A stretch of 64,000 nucleotides of DNA from Diospyros lotus (taxonomy: Eukaryota > Streptophyta > Magnoliopsida > Ericales > Ebenaceae): positions 32,305,170 through 32,369,169 of the forward strand of contig NC_068344.1 in assembly GCF_014633365.1 (NCBI RefSeq). Direction: 5' to 3'. Positions 48,016 through 60,370 of the stretch are shown in pieces. Under the pieces are notes generated by a model. The model worked only from the letters and a program-made list of their open reading frames with translations. It searched no databases and was not told the origin of the DNA. Position 1 is the first letter of the stretch; every line of letters starts with the position of its first letter. A program made the position numbers and the translations under genes.

Positions 48016-49635
48016 TCAGGTTTCCAAGTGAAACTTTACAGCCCGAGAACAGTTATAAACCGAGCACACTGATTGTATGGCCGTCAGGAAAAAGAGCAAG
48101 AGAGCAGCGACAACTGAGAGAAACCGCCAAGATTCGTAGATATGCTTCCTCATGAAATTGTATACTCGAACCTTCCTTGTGTTATTGTAGTACTCGTTCA
48201 CTTCTTTAATGGCTTTATCAATGCTATTATAATGCGAGAGCCGAATGGGCTTGCTCAGCCCATTGAAGAGATCGGCAACATCTTGATCACTCTTCAAGCT
48301 GTTCAAGACGATCCCTTTCTCCCTTAACCAAATTGCATCCTGGGCTGTGTCTATAATCCCATTGATCAACTCAATGAATCGAGCGAAAACAAGAGAGTCG
48401 TCCAAGACCATGGCTGCCTCGTAGGCTACCATGTTCCTGATTATAACCTCGGAATTCAAGTCCAGCTTAAGGACAGGGAGGTAGAATGTTCTGGTTTTTT
48501 TGTCAAACCGGATGCTGGATATATCATCAGCTGGCTTGAATTCAACTCCAGCATCAATAAGTTCTGATACAGAGGGAATCAATATTTCATCTACTGAGGC
48601 CATATGGTCTTCCTCATCCCACAAAGTTTCCAGACCTGGGATAGAGCTTAGGTTTTTTGGTGCCATTTCAACCAGAACTTCGCAAGGGACTCCGGCCATA
48701 GCCCTCATAGGTTTTCTTACTTTTCTCACCCAGCCAATGTTGAGATCGACTATGGCTTTCAAGAGTCGGAGAAAGACCTGAACATTTTTGCTTACATTCG
48801 AAGGGCGTGGTCTTTGGCCGCTTCCGGTGATCGACTCATTAGTTGAACAATCCAAGGCACTTTCGTCATTTCTGGGCTCTTGATTGTTGGAAACATTCGA
48901 TGAGGGCACGGCAAGTTTGTACAAAAGGTCGAGTAGATGATGATAATCGAAGACTGGGATCTTCTGGAAGTCAGGGTTCTTGGGCAGTTTCAATGGAGCA
49001 ACTTTTTTACAGAATCTGATGAGGCCAGTAGCCCATTTCTGGTTAAGTTGTTCATCATCATCATCAGACGAGCACCGGATTAACAAGATCGCCTGGAGAA
49101 CAAACATGGGGATTTGGTTTTCGAGCATCATTATCTCTCTAAGGATCGAGTGGTGGGCTAGTTTGTTCCCCGAGTAGTCGACTAGATGAGCCGTCCGAGT
49201 TACATGGTTACTGAGGAACTCGAGCAAAAACATACCATCGATGGCCATAATCCAGACCAGAGTTTCGTCTTTGATATCGTACAAGTAGTTGTTGTAGGAT
49301 AACCGGACTCGATCCTCAATTTGAAGATTGCTAAGCTTCTTCACAAGTTGATTGAATTCAACAGAGTGATGGAACGCCCTAAATATGGCAGCAAGCTTGT
49401 AGCTCTCCATGCCGACGAGCTCGGGGCGGCAATGGTGGAACAGCCCTAGCCCCATGAGCTGAGGCTCATAGGCCACCGGCTTGATGGCACTCAGAGATTT
49501 AGGAATGCGAAAGATGGAGACACGGAAATTTGCAGTACCCTTAACTGGCCCTTCCTCTACGATTTCTTTGATTCGGAGAATGAAGGCGTTCTCTCTATTG
49601 CCGCTTGAATTATTGGACTCTGGAGCATTGGCCAT
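48016..49635 (-). CDS. DUF247 (UPF0481) protein, intact
   Basis: A single uninterrupted 539-residue frame covering the whole DUF247 family. Near residues 40-75 is the family opening: VSIFRIPKSL, then GLGLFHHC and the MESYKLAAI block. The middle has IMAIDGMFLLEFL and MMLENQIPMFVL. The C-terminal half has IPSVSELIDAGVEFKP, RNMVAYEAAM, LINGIIDTAQD, LREKGIVLNSL and LFNGLSK. A hydrophobic helix (about residues 508-528, FLSVVAALLLFFLTAIQSVC) lies just before the end, so the protein is probably membrane-anchored with most of its length on one side. The biochemical role of DUF247 proteins is generally unknown; in grasses two DUF247 genes are linked to the S and Z self-incompatibility loci, which says nothing direct about this copy. 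The start ATG is supported by the aligned ATG in the pseudogene (35955). Intronless, as is common in the family. Close paralogue of the broken copy at 2805-35955. Confidence 0.95.
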   Translation of the reverse strand: MANAPESNNSSGNRENAFILRIKEIVEEGPVKGTANFRVSIFRIPKSLSAIKPVAYEPQLMGLGLFHHCRPELVGMESYKLAAIFRAFHHSVEFNQLVKKLSNLQIEDRVRLSYNNYLYDIKDETLVWIMAIDGMFLLEFLSNHVTRTAHLVDYSGNKLAHHSILREIMMLENQIPMFVLQAILLIRCSSDDDDEQLNQKWATGLIRFCKKVAPLKLPKNPDFQKIPVFDYHHLLDLLYKLAVPSSNVSNNQEPRNDESALDCSTNESITGSGQRPRPSNVSKNVQVFLRLLKAIVDLNIGWVRKVRKPMRAMAGVPCEVLVEMAPKNLSSIPGLETLWDEEDHMASVDEILIPSVSELIDAGVEFKPADDISSIRFDKKTRTFYLPVLKLDLNSEVIIRNMVAYEAAMVLDDSLVFARFIELINGIIDTAQDAIWLREKGIVLNSLKSDQDVADLFNGLSKPIRLSHYNSIDKAIKEVNEYYNNTRKVRVYNFMRKHIYESWRFLSVVAALLLFFLTAIQSVCSVYNCSRAVKFHLET

Positions 49636-50440
49636 TATGGTAATTCAGATATTGAGCAATATAAAGATCGAAAAACTTTGCAATGCTTTTTTTAAGTTGT
49701 ATACGTGAGATGCATGCAGCTTAGTAAGCAATTGGCTTGTATATATATATATATATAATATAGACTGAAGTAATTGTACTGCTGTCTTACTGATTCTGCT
49801 ATTGCGTTATTAGCAAGTTTCTAGACATTGTAATGTGATTCCATCCATTGATTGGAATATATTCCTTTTTTTTTTCCCGTTATTTGCAAGGATGATGAGG
49901 AATATATACATGCGCACTGTCGACTAAATAATTAACATATATTCCTGATTTTTCGTTAAAAGATTTTACAGTTTATATATTCCTTTTTTTTTTTTTTCGT
50001 TAAAAGTTCATATTCTTAATGACATATGTAAGTATGACGATTATGTGCAAGAATATTTGCGTAAATTAAGCATAGACAAAGTAGTGATGTTTAAGTGGAA
50101 TTGATAGTGTTTGGAACATAAAAAGGAAATGTCTCTCGACCAAACCAATCTAATTAATTGTTCCAGTCTAAAATGGATAATTGGAACAACACAGTCTCCT
50201 AGTGATATTACACACTAAAATCCTTGAGCATGAAAATCAACCGAAGGATGCAATAAAAGAGGAAATTAAAGAAAGAAAAAGAGACAAAAACAATCTCAAT
50301 ACATATATAGCAATAAGAGAAACAAACAAGATGGAAAAAACCCGCACCAATAGCTAACAATAAAAATATCACATGTCAAACACATTTTACGTACCAAGAA
50401 GCTTCAAAGAGTCGACAACCAAAAATGGGGCGGATAAAGA
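49636..50440. promoter_or_regulatory. Upstream region of intact DUF247 gene
   Basis: No ORF. On the minus strand a (TA)n tract at about 49740-49760 lies roughly 105-125 bp upstream of the ATG and is the best TATA candidate; a weaker CTTTATATTG (49657-49666) is only about 22 bp away. The region aligns with 35956-36146 and 38177-38760 of the broken copy. Confidence 0.45.
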
Positions 50441-51601
50441 CTTGGTAAGCTTCAAAGAGTCGATCATCAAAATGGCCTTAGTCTGATGACCAGCATACCC
50501 AAAAACCAAAAATGATCCAATAGTTAGATTTAAATAGATCTAAAAATTAATTTTTTAAAAAAAGGGTACCCATTTTTGGAAGGGCATCCTCGACCACTGT
50601 TGATGGAAGATTCTAATGATCAGAACCGATAATCAAAATTGCCTTGGTCTAGTGACCAACATATCCAAAAATCAAAACGATCCAACGGTTGGATCGATCT
50701 CAATAGATCTGAAAATTTAAATATGAGAACTTTAAGCATTCTTACCTTAAATTGGAGAAACTCCGGTCGCTAGTGTCTAAGATGACAGTCAATTTGCTAG
50801 AGGAGCGAGGTGGGACTATTGGACAACAGTCAACAATTGTTGGTTGCTGGCTAGAAAAGAAGAGGAATAGGCAAGAGAGAGAACAAGCAGGAGAGAAAGA
50901 AATGAAGAAAGAAGAATAACTAAGTGGATGTGATGTAGTGTGTAATGCGTGTGAAAAAAACACACTAAAATAAACCCTTGAAAAATCAAACTTTAATGGT
51001 CGAAGCTTGGTTTTTTATAAGAAAACCAAAAAATAAGACTGTTTTGCTAAGAAAACCCAAATTGGTTGCTGAAATTTATATGGAGAAAAACTTATTACAA
51101 ACTCTAAGTTTTAGGCATATTTATAGTGTTTAGCTAATTCATCTAATACTTGTAAATAAAATCCAACTAAAATCCTAATAGAAATAAATCTTAAGTAAAA
51201 TTCAATTAGAATCCTAATAGAAATAAATTCTAATCAAACATGAAGTAGAATCCTAAATCAAGTACAATTCTAAAACTTATGAAGTATTAAAATACTGTTC
51301 TGGCACTACTGTTCTGGTGTGGTCAGGTCGGCCTTAATCCGGGTCTTGATCAGTGACCGCATCATTGACCTCCACTTGAGAAGAAGTTATCCTCGAATTA
51401 TGATCCGGGTATGACAACTCAACACCTGACAAAATACAAAGAAAGATCAGCAACATTGAATGTTTTGGAAATACCCATGATTAGGCAAATCCACAACATA
51501 AGTATTATCATTAATCTTCTTTGTAATTTTGTAAGGACCATACTTCTTTGGCTTGACCTTGTTTTGCTTTTCTCCTAGAATTTGTTCTTTCTTCAAGAAT
51601 A

Positions 51602-52440
51602 TCATGACTTTATCTCCAACCTCAAATACCTGTGCTTTCTATACTTGTCAACTACTGCCTTATACTTCTTATTCGCCTTGTGCAACTTTTGCTTGACATC
51701 TTTTTGAATCACTTGAAAGTGCTCGGCTAAATTACTAGCTGCAACATTGAAACCTGATACCTTTGGCAACTTTATGAAATCCAATGCATGATTAGGAGTT
51801 TTTATGTATACGATAGAAAATGGTGATCTTCCTGTTGAGCTATGCACGATGTTGTTATAGGCAAATTCTACTTGAGCTATGATTACATTGTCTTGGCTTG
51901 TCTTTACAAACACTACGAATTAGATTTTCCAAGGTACGATTCACCACTTCTATATGTCCATCAGTCTGGGGATGCATTGTGCAGCTGAAATTCAAAGATG
52001 AATCGAACATCCTCCACAAGGTAATCTAGAAGTGACTTAAGAACCTTGTATCGCGATTCGAAGTAATAGTTTTAGGGACTCTATGTAGTCTAACAGCCTT
52101 CCTAAAAAAACAATTTGGTTGTAGCTACTGCATCTGCTGTCTTCTTGCATGGAAGAAAGTGCGCCATCTTAGAAAACCTGTCAACCACAACAAAAACAAA
52201 ATTCATACCTCGTTGGATTCGTGATAGACCCAACAAGAAGTCCATAGACAAATCTTCCCAAATAGCATTGGGAACAAACAATGGCATATAGAGATCGGCG
52301 TTAGAAGATTGTCCCTTAGCTATTTGACATACATAACACCTAGCCGTAATAATAGAAACATCTCTTCTTGCTCTTGGACAATAATACCTTTTCATAATAG
52401 TTCTTGAATTCATTCGTAGATTTTTCTTGCCTGAAAAAGC
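51602..52440 (-). pseudogene. Gypsy integrase remnant
   Basis: Frames on the minus strand show [10 protein letters not shown] (zinc-binding cysteines), then [12 protein letters not shown] and [12 protein letters not shown] with the first catalytic Asp, SNRDTRF with the second, and [15 protein letters not shown] with the catalytic Glu. A C-terminal part reads [18 protein letters not shown]. Stops and frame changes between 52100 and 51915 break the frame. This order (integrase last) is that of Ty3/Gypsy. Confidence 0.85.
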
Positions 52441-52698
52441 ATTCTTTTGCAGTTGTTTCGAATAAAGGCTTATTCCATGACTACCAATAGTCTCTTTATC
52501 ACTTAAAATATTGATGCTTGAATCCTGCTTTGGTTAAAGCACTTGATCAGCTATAATAATAGCTGCTACAACATTCTTAGTTTCAAAATCTAATTTAATA
52601 TTAATATCGAATGCAGTTGCACTACCCCAATTAACTAGCTTGGGAGATCCAGCACCCCTATCCACAAAAAGACCCCTGTGACCATCTTACTTTTGCAA

Positions 52699-53127
52699 TC
52701 ACAAAGGTGAATATATTTCTATTGCCTTCGATTCAACCATGCTAGAGCTTGAATAAACTGTAGAAGGATCTGCTACCATGGCTTTCATTTCCTTTACAGT
52801 CGCAAGCCGATCAAAAGAAACACCACCATTCTTGGATTGCAAAGCAATGCCTGAGCCCTTGGAACTGGAAAATACCCCAGTATGAGTCAACAACCTTGGA
52901 GTTTCTATCATGTTAGCAGCATAAACCAGACCTAAGTTTGCAAACATTAAGGTTGTTGGGACAACATAATGTTTGAGATCAAGCTCCAAACTCACTAAAA
53001 AGCCATTTTTTAGTTTATACTCGTCATTTCTCCAGTGGTTGTGTTGTTGTGCATTCCTCCTAACCCTCCTACCATGAGGGTTAGCTATCATACGACCAAG
53101 ATCATCCTCATCGTTGCTATCATCCAT
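52699..53127 (-). pseudogene. Gypsy gag-like N-terminal fragment
   Basis: A 142-residue frame starting MDDSNDEDDLGRM, with acidic then Arg/His-rich segments (GRRVRRNAQQHNHW). Its position, just inside the primer-binding site of the minus-strand Gypsy element, is that of gag. Beyond NDEYKLK the sequence no longer resembles gag and probably crosses a deletion junction. Not a host gene. Confidence 0.5.
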
Positions 53128-54415
53128 TATTAATGGTCTTCTAGGATTAATGAGGACAAGCTTATAATGGTTAGTTTTCTCGGTTTAACATAGCCGCCTT
53201 GATTCACGCCATTAGTCTGGTTCTCGTTATCACTAACTCATTGTAAAATGCCTAATTGGTTGCAGATTCGCTCCAATTGCTATTGCATTGTACGAGTTAT
53301 TTTTCGTTGTTCTTTGATTGCTTTCCAAACCATGGGCAGCCCTCGATCACCGTCACAAGACTAGTTGCTACTGTTACTTTCAAGATTAGCCATTTGATTG
53401 GTTGATTAATCGCTCTGATACCACCTGAGGCAACGTATAGTGCATGTGAAAAACACACACCAAAATAAACCCTTGAAAGAACACACTTCAATGGCCGAAT
53501 CTTGACTTTCAAGAAGACGCAAAAATAAGACTGTTTTTCTAAGAAAACCCAAACAGATTGCCGAAATTTGTATATGGAGAAAAACTTATTACAAACTCTA
53601 GATTCTAGGCATATTTATAGTGTTTGGTTAATCCATCTAATACTTGTAAATAAAATCCAACTAAAATCCTAATAGAAATATATCCCAAGTAAAATTCAAC
53701 TAGAATCTTAATAGAAATAAATTCTAATCAAATATGAAGTAGAATCCTAAAACTTATGAAGTATTAAAATACTATTCTATTGCTACTATTCCGGTGATAC
53801 TGTTCTTGCATGGTCCGGTCGACTTTGGGCCAAGTTTTGACCAGTGACCACATCAGGATGTATACTTTGAGACGAAAATTAGAGACATAATATTTTCGTC
53901 TCTTTTCAAATTAAAAATAGAAAATTCTTTTTTTTTTTTTTTTTGTCTCTGATTAAAGATTTCATAATATTTTTTTAAGTTTTTAATCAAAAACATTTTC
54001 ATCTCTAATTATGATTAAAAAATTAATAATATTTTTTGTAATCTTTCAATCAGAGACGGAATTTTTCATCTCTATTTAATAAATAGTATTTTTTTATTTT
54101 TCAATCAGAGATGGAAAAAATTCCAACTAGAAAAATTTAGAATATATTTTTTTGTAGAGAGAGAAATTTTCTGCCTGTGATTTTGTTTCTGAATAAGAGA
54201 TAGAAAAAATTACTCTCGAATGTTGTATTTAAGCATTTTTGAGAATTTTTGATTATTCGTCTCAAAACCTAATTCAATCTCTTAAATTTGTCTTTAATTT
54301 ACCTTTTTTTTTTTTATATATAGTGTTAGCTCTAAATTCTAATCAGAAAAGGGAAAAGAATCGATTCTAAAATGTTTTGATCTAAAGCTCAATTGATTCT
54401 TTTTTTTTTTTTTTT

Positions 54416-54780
54416 AAGGATAGAAGCACTAGGGACATTAGCCAATCTTTTGAAGAAGAGATGGGAACTTGAGGCCAACAAATTAAGGAATAACTTAAAA
54501 ACAGCATCTTTAGTTAATGCCCCATTTCTTGCCATCTTTAGCAGTGATAAATAGCAAAACTCCTAATCAATCATCTGATTGATTAAAACATGACAACGTT
54601 GCACAGGTTGGGAATCAATAATATAAGAGCAGTTGTATATTTTTTTTATGTTCCTTGGGCTGTATAAAAATTCAACTTTTATGGAGAGGAATATGAATGG
54701 TACTTTTTTTAAGGTTATTTATTCCAAACAAAAGTTATGCTATTAACTAAAATATAAAATGAAGAGCATTTATATATATA
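54416..54780. repeat. Segmental repeat, copy a (pair with 56054-56420)
   Basis: Nearly identical to 56054-56420 over its length, with only scattered differences, e.g. the GTTGCACAGGTTGGGAATC and TATGGAGAGGAATATGAAT phrases. A fragment of it also matches 44770-44830. Non-coding. Confidence 0.85.
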
Positions 54781-54899
54781 TATGGTTAACATTAAGACAC
54801 CTAATAAAAACTAATTATGATTAGTATAAAAATATCACATATCAAACTCATTTTACCATGAAACTTCAAAGAGCCAACAACCAGAAATAGGGTGGATAA

Positions 54900-56010
54900 A
54901 GACTCGAAATTTTTCTGTCTCAAGAAATAAAAATTTCGTCTCTAATTTGGTCTTGAAATCGGTAATATTTTTATTTTAGATAATGAGTTTTTAATTTAGA
55001 GATAAAAATTTTCCGTCTCTATCAATTCCGTCTTTGTTAGACATTGAATATTGGAATATTCCATCTCTACTAGAGACAGAATCTTTTATTTAAACAAAAA
55101 TTTAGAGACGAAATTATTTCTCTCTAAAACAGCTATGGGAAAAAAATTCCCCCAACCATTGTACACGACAGATTCCAATTATTAGTTTCGATCATCAAAA
55201 TGACCTTAGTCTAATGACCAGTATACCTAAAAACCAAAAATGATCCAATGGTTAGATTTAAATAGATTTGAAAATTAATTTTCTAAGAAAAAGATACTCG
55301 TTTTTGGAAAGGCATCGCCAGCCGCTATCGATGGTAGATTCTGACGATTGGAATTGATCATCAAAATTGCTTTGGTTTGGTGACCAACACATCCAGAAAT
55401 TAAAATGATTCAATGGTTGGATCTCAATAGATCTGAAAATTAAAATAAAAGAACTTTCATTTTTACCTTAAATCGAGAAACTCCAATCACCAGTGTCTGA
55501 GACGACAATCAATTGGCTGGAGGAGTGAGGTGGGACTATCGAACAACAGCTAATAATCGCCAATTTTTGGCCAAAGAAGAAAAGGAACATGCGAGAGGGA
55601 GAACAACTAGGAGAGAAAGAAATGAAGAAATAAGAAATGGCTAAGTGGATGTATACTTAGAAAATGAAAAAACTTCGTCTCTGTTCAAATCAAAGACAAA
55701 AAATTCCAAATTATTTTTTATCTCTAATTAGAAATTTCATATTTTTTTTAATTTTTTAATCAAAGAAAGAAACATTTTCATCTCTAATTATGATTAAAAA
55801 ATTAATAATATTTTTTGTAATATTTTAGTTAGAGATCAAAATTTTTTCATCTCTATTTAAAAAATAATATTTTTTATTTTTTAATTAGAGATGAAAAAAT
55901 TTCAAATGGAAAAATTTAGAATATATTTTTTGTAGAGATGAAAATTTTATTTCTCTGATTTCGTTTTTGAATCAGAGACAAAAAAATTTCATCTTTGATT
56001 TCGTTTCAGA
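54900..56010 (+). mobile_element. CACTA-related element, GAGACGAAA family, copy 3
   Basis: Left subterminal motifs (54910-55130), two roughly 155-bp repeat units (55150-55440), the purine-rich segment (55480-55640) and right subterminal motifs (55670-56000). Neither terminus is intact. Its 54785-54895 flank matches 38600-38700 and 50340-50440. Confidence 0.55.
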
Positions 56011-56053
56011 ATCGATTCTAAAATGTTATGATCTAAACAGCTCAATTGTTTTT

Positions 56054-56420
56054 CCAACACAACACAAGGGACATTAGCCAATCTTTCGAAGAAGAGATGG
56101 GAACTTAAGGCCAACAAATTAAGGAATAATTAAAAACAGTATCTTTAGTTAATGCCCCATTTCTTGCCATCTTTAGCAGTGATAAATAGCAAAACTCCTA
56201 ATCAATCATCTGATTGATTAAAACATGACAACGTTGCACAGGTTGGGAATCAATAATATAAGAGCAGTTGTTCATTTTTTTTATGTTCCTTGTGCTATAT
56301 AAAAATTCAACTTTTATGGAGAGGAATATGAATTGTACTTTTTTTAAGGTTATCTCTATTCCCAACAAAAGTTATGCTATTAACTAAAATATAAAATGAA
56401 GAGCATTTACATATATATGG
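56054..56420. repeat. Segmental repeat, copy b
   Basis: Partner of 54416-54780. The unit repeated in tandem is a CACTA-like piece plus this 365-bp tail. Confidence 0.85.
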
Positions 56421-57520
56421 TTATATGTGAAGGATGTGTTTGGTAAGAGAGCATTTCTAACAATCTCTAAACATAAAATTCAAAATGAATTTAAAATTCA
56501 AAATTTAAAATTAAAATACGAAGAGAATAGTCATTTATTTTTTCTTTATTTTGTTGTTTCCCCTCAATAGCCACCGTGACCCATGAAAAGTCTTTCTTGG
56601 CCCTTTTTTTCTTGGCTTCAGCAAACCCTAATTCATCCTTGAAGTCTCTAAATCTTTGGAAAAAATAGCATAGAAGGATTGATTCATTTGCCTTCTAGAA
56701 GGCTAATCAATCAATTTTGCATCCCTCATAATAGGAGCGAAAGTAATCCTTCTACATATTCTGCTCATAAGAGTGTTCATAAAATTGAAATTCATCTCAA
56801 TTTCCATGCTATTCATGTTATTCTCTTTATGCATCCATGACAATATTGCATTTAGGAAATCTAATTGAATGATCATTTTGGACCACTTCCAACTGTTACT
56901 TCAAGAACTTTTAATTTCAGCCTCAATGGAATCCACACAATTGAATCTAATTCTTGATTAACTATGTTTATATGCGAATCATCGATTGACCCACTAACTC
57001 TTAATTAGCAAAAAATTCAGAATCTATATTCTACTTGTTTAGATTTAATAAGATACACAAAATGAAGCAGATGCCTATAATAAAGATAAAGTAGCAGTGC
57101 AACAACACTTCAAACTGAGGGATTCATCCATAAAAGATATGTGAGATTAAAATTACTACGAAATTAGTATTTTATTGCATCTATATTTTTCTTCCTTCCA
57201 AGAGCTCACAATTCGTGACTTAAGTTATAGATAATTAGTTGATGAGGTTGGAATGAATGTTTCTTAATTCATATATCTGATATGAATTTCCTTTACATTT
57301 TAAAAATTTTTGTTTCTTGAATTTTAGACAAGAGTACTGGGTATGGTTTCCAAAATTATTATCAAGGAAGTCCTACATATACAGATGAGTTCATTATTAT
57401 GAAAGGATTGGCCTAATCATTCTTGCTCCCGCGACCATCCCTCATTATTAAAAAAAGATAAAAGAATCTATAACCACACAATATACAGGCATATATAAAT
57501 AACAAACATTCATTTAAGAT
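56421..57520. other. AT-rich intergenic sequence
   Basis: No gene, repeat or transposon end recognised. Confidence 0.5.
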
Positions 57521-58510
57521 TTGCATTTTATAAAAACGACTATGAAAAATACTTCCATTTCTCTTCTTAGTTTGATGATTTCTAGTTATCTTATACTTTC
57601 TGAAAATGACAATTGTATAGATCCAGATGGAGACTCAAAATTGACAAATTTAGCGGTTCTTAATGTGTCTCAAAATGGAATGAGCAGCCTTATATGGTTT
57701 GAGGCAACTGTCACCACTCAAAACTGTTGAAATATGGTGAAACTTCATCAAACGCTATCATTTTAGACAAGGGGTGTGGATGGCCACTCGGCAACTCCTC
57801 AGTGATTGCTCCAAAACGCTATTGTTTTGGAGCAACAGAGAGCGAAGGGTCAAACGGCAACCCCCGTGTCGTTTTACGGCTCATTGATTCTCCCAGACTC
57901 CCTTGTCACTTAACATGTTGCTCTTTTAGCTGTCGATCCCTCTTTCTAGATCAAATCCTTACCGTTGCTTCTGCCTATTTATATTCGTCGGTCTCCTCGA
58001 GATTTGTGCAGCACAACCTCTAATCGTTTATACCATTTAGGCTTTTCATTCTCCTCAGTTTACGATAGCTCTTTATATAATTCTTCTTATCTATGTTTTC
58101 TAGGGTTTTGCCTCTTATTTGTAATTTGTTGTGGTTATGGGACATTTTTTGTTAAAGAGCCTTTATTTGTACAATGAGTGAAATGTGTATACTGAGACTG
58201 TAACCATTTTTTCGATAATGCAGCGAGCTCTCCTTGTCGGAGCTCAACGTGGATGTAGTCCTCATTAACGAGTGAACCACAGTAAATCACTTTGTCATGT
58301 TTGCATTCTTATTGCTTATTTATGTTTATGCATAAGTAATCATCTATCGATTGTTTTGTTTATTTGAAGCTTTGCTTTTGGGCTCTAAGTGTTAGAGGTG
58401 GCCGAGGTTTGTCCTGACCCAGCAAAAACATTGAATCTCATAAAAAATGCCATCAATGCAAGTATTTCCAATCATGCTATGTAACTCTTTCTACGAGTTT
58501 CTTAACGAGG
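57521..58510 (+). pseudogene. Small unidentified ORF split by a solo LTR
   Basis: An open frame from 57521 begins with a possible signal peptide (second Met: MKNTSISLLSLMISSYLIL) and continues about 68 residues to the LTR at 57725. Removing the LTR and one AAAAC joins it to 58430 onward, where the frame stays open for some 30 residues more with several cysteines. I do not recognise a family. It may be a chance ORF, and the call is weak. Confidence 0.25.
57725..58424 (+). mobile_element. Copia-type solo LTR
   Basis: Starts TGTTGAAATATGG and ends CCTGACCCAGCA, flanked by AAAAC (57720-57724 and 58425-58429). It contains TATA-like CTATTTATATTC (57976-57987) and, near 58245-58290, the CAACGTGGATGTAGTCCTCA ... 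GTGAACCACAGTAAATC pattern common in the U5 part of plant Copia LTRs. ORFs within are not genes. Confidence 0.82.
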
Positions 58511-59313
58511 TTTTGTAGTAATGTATACCATGTAACTTGTTATTCCATTTTTTTTTTTTTATTTCTAATGTCATAAAAAGACAATATTACCCTATAAACC
58601 CAATGTTAATATCTCAATGTTATTGTTAATTCATGGGTTTATACTAAAAATATCTTTTCATGTAATTGAATTAATATATTTTACGATAATTCAAAGTAGT
58701 TCAGAGATATGAATTCTATACCACCACAAATTTTAGCATGTTTTTAATTTCTAAAAACTCCTTTATCTATAAAGAGAGCCTTGTATTTTATTATTAGAGT
58801 GCACTGCAGCAGTGAGTAGTGAGCATTACAAAATTCTCAAAAATATTACGAGATTGAGAGTATATTATGTTTAAGGCCGAGAGTATATTATGTTTTGTGA
58901 AATTCTTTTTTTTTTCACTTAAACTATTGACTTTTTTAATTTCTATCCCCCTTTAGTTGTGAATGTGCGCAGATACACATTTCTAAATCAAGTTAAATTT
59001 TGTGTGTGTATATATATATATATAATATAATATAATCTTTTATGTGCCACAATCCACAGGTGTAATAGAATTTAATTCATTCCCAACACTTTCTTCCCTA
59101 TAGCCTCCAACCAAACTTTGTGCTTTGTTCCTTATACCTAACTCATCGTTATAGGAAGGCCTGCACATGTAGTCTCATGGATCTCAAATAGAATTTTCCT
59201 TTTCCCTCTCCATATATCTTTTAACTCTTCAAGTTTCAAGTTACATGCATTTTAATGTATATATGCTCTATATTTATATAGAACAAATGGTACTATCATT
59301 TTAGACCAGAATG
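58511..59313. other. AT-rich intergenic sequence
   Basis: No gene recognised. A (TA)n tract lies at about 59010-59025. Confidence 0.5.
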
Positions 59314-59330
59314 ATAATTGTCAAACTCTT

Positions 59331-59529
59331 TGGGAGCTAAAGGTGAACTCCCTCACTCGGGGGCCTTGCAGTTCTGTCCCAAGATTTTTGTAGGAGAATT
59401 AATCACAGAATCTAGGGCCAAGGTTCGAACACAGGACCATCAACTAGTTATATAGCAGTCTATAATTCAATGTCTCTTTGGGAGCAATTCGTGTTTGCTC
59501 TCAATCGCTAGACTATGCATGTGGGGGCA
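59331..59529 (-). mobile_element. tRNA-derived SINE
   Basis: A 199-bp insertion bracketed by a perfect 17-bp duplication, ATAATTGTCAAACTCTT (59314-59330 and 59530-59546). On the minus strand an A-box-like TAGTCTAGCGATTGAGAGC (59512-59494) is followed about 85 nt later by the B-box-like GTGTTCGAACCTTGG (59436-59422). Size and structure suit a plant SINE of the Au-like kind; the family is not assigned. The minus ORF at 59467-59742 runs across it and is spurious. Confidence 0.75.
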
Positions 59530-59546
59530 ATAATTGTCAAACTCTT

Positions 59547-60333
59547 CTTTGGTCAAAATAGAGAGAGGAGAGAAAAGAAAGGGAATGTAAACAAGCAAAC
59601 GTTGACCAGTCAAACCTCCCAACATATGGAATTGATAACTATTTAAAAGCAATGGAAAGGGTATCACGATGGGCTTTAATCCACTATGATTAATTAAGCC
59701 TTGTTCATTAATGGGCACATGGTGGGCTTGGATGCCTTCCAAGTGATAATTGGGTTAGTTAATTAGGATCTCATCACGTTTTAAAATTGACCAACAAGTT
59801 AAATATTTACTTTAATCCACTATGATTATAGTCTATTGTTAAAATATCTTATATTTTGTGTTTTAAACTTGTTTTTTTAAGAAGTGAAAATAGACTTACT
59901 TTCTCCTTCAACTAAATTTTTTACTATCACCCAAGATTATCCTTTAGTCGTAATAATAAACACAATATATTAAACTTAGATATGATTAAACATTAATTGA
60001 TAAATTTATTGAGTTTACCAATTTAATGACATAAGCAGTCACATGTTACTTTTTGATTAATTTAATAATTATTAATTATTAAAGGTTAAAATTACAAATT
60101 ATTAAAATTTAAATGGACCTCGATTTAGAAGTGAGAACCCAAATTTTTCTAATCGCTTCAAACTTTCCTAGCTGAAGCCAGCGAAATGATGGAGAAATGG
60201 GACCGACAATTAGGTGACTCCGGACACGCATGCCATGCATCTTCCACCATTTAATTCAACGCAATCCCGCAGTCCAAACATGGTCCTATCCAAGGTGCTG
60301 AATGAGATGCCACGTTTCTCTATTCAAAAGATA

Positions 60334-60370
<37 letters not shown>

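Larger units (their letters stand above)
50931..53855 (-). mobile_element. Ty3/Gypsy retrotransposon, internally deleted
   Basis: LTRs at 50931-51364 and 53426-53855 (TGATGTAGTG... and TGAGGCAACG... to ...GACCACATCA) are flanked by GGATG (50926-50930 and 53856-53860). Reading on minus, the primer-binding site TGGTATCAGAGC is at 53423-53412 and a purine tract AAGTGGAGGTCA is just before the 3' LTR. The internal region keeps a gag-like start and an integrase but has lost protease, reverse transcriptase and RNase H. It cannot be autonomous. Confidence 0.9.
50441..54325 (+). mobile_element. CACTA-related element, GAGACGAAA family, copy 2
   Basis: Begins within the roughly 155-bp repeat units (50460-50720), then a short purine-rich segment, then a 3' array with GAGACGAAAATTAGAGAC-type motifs (53870-54290), and a right end TATATATAGTG at 54325. 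It is interrupted by the Gypsy element at 50931-53855. It aligns with copy 1 (38760-44690) with the insertions removed. The left end is missing. Confidence 0.55.

Noticed and set aside
59467..59742. 91-residue minus ORF
   Set aside because: Starts in unique sequence and ends inside the SINE; no recognisable domain.
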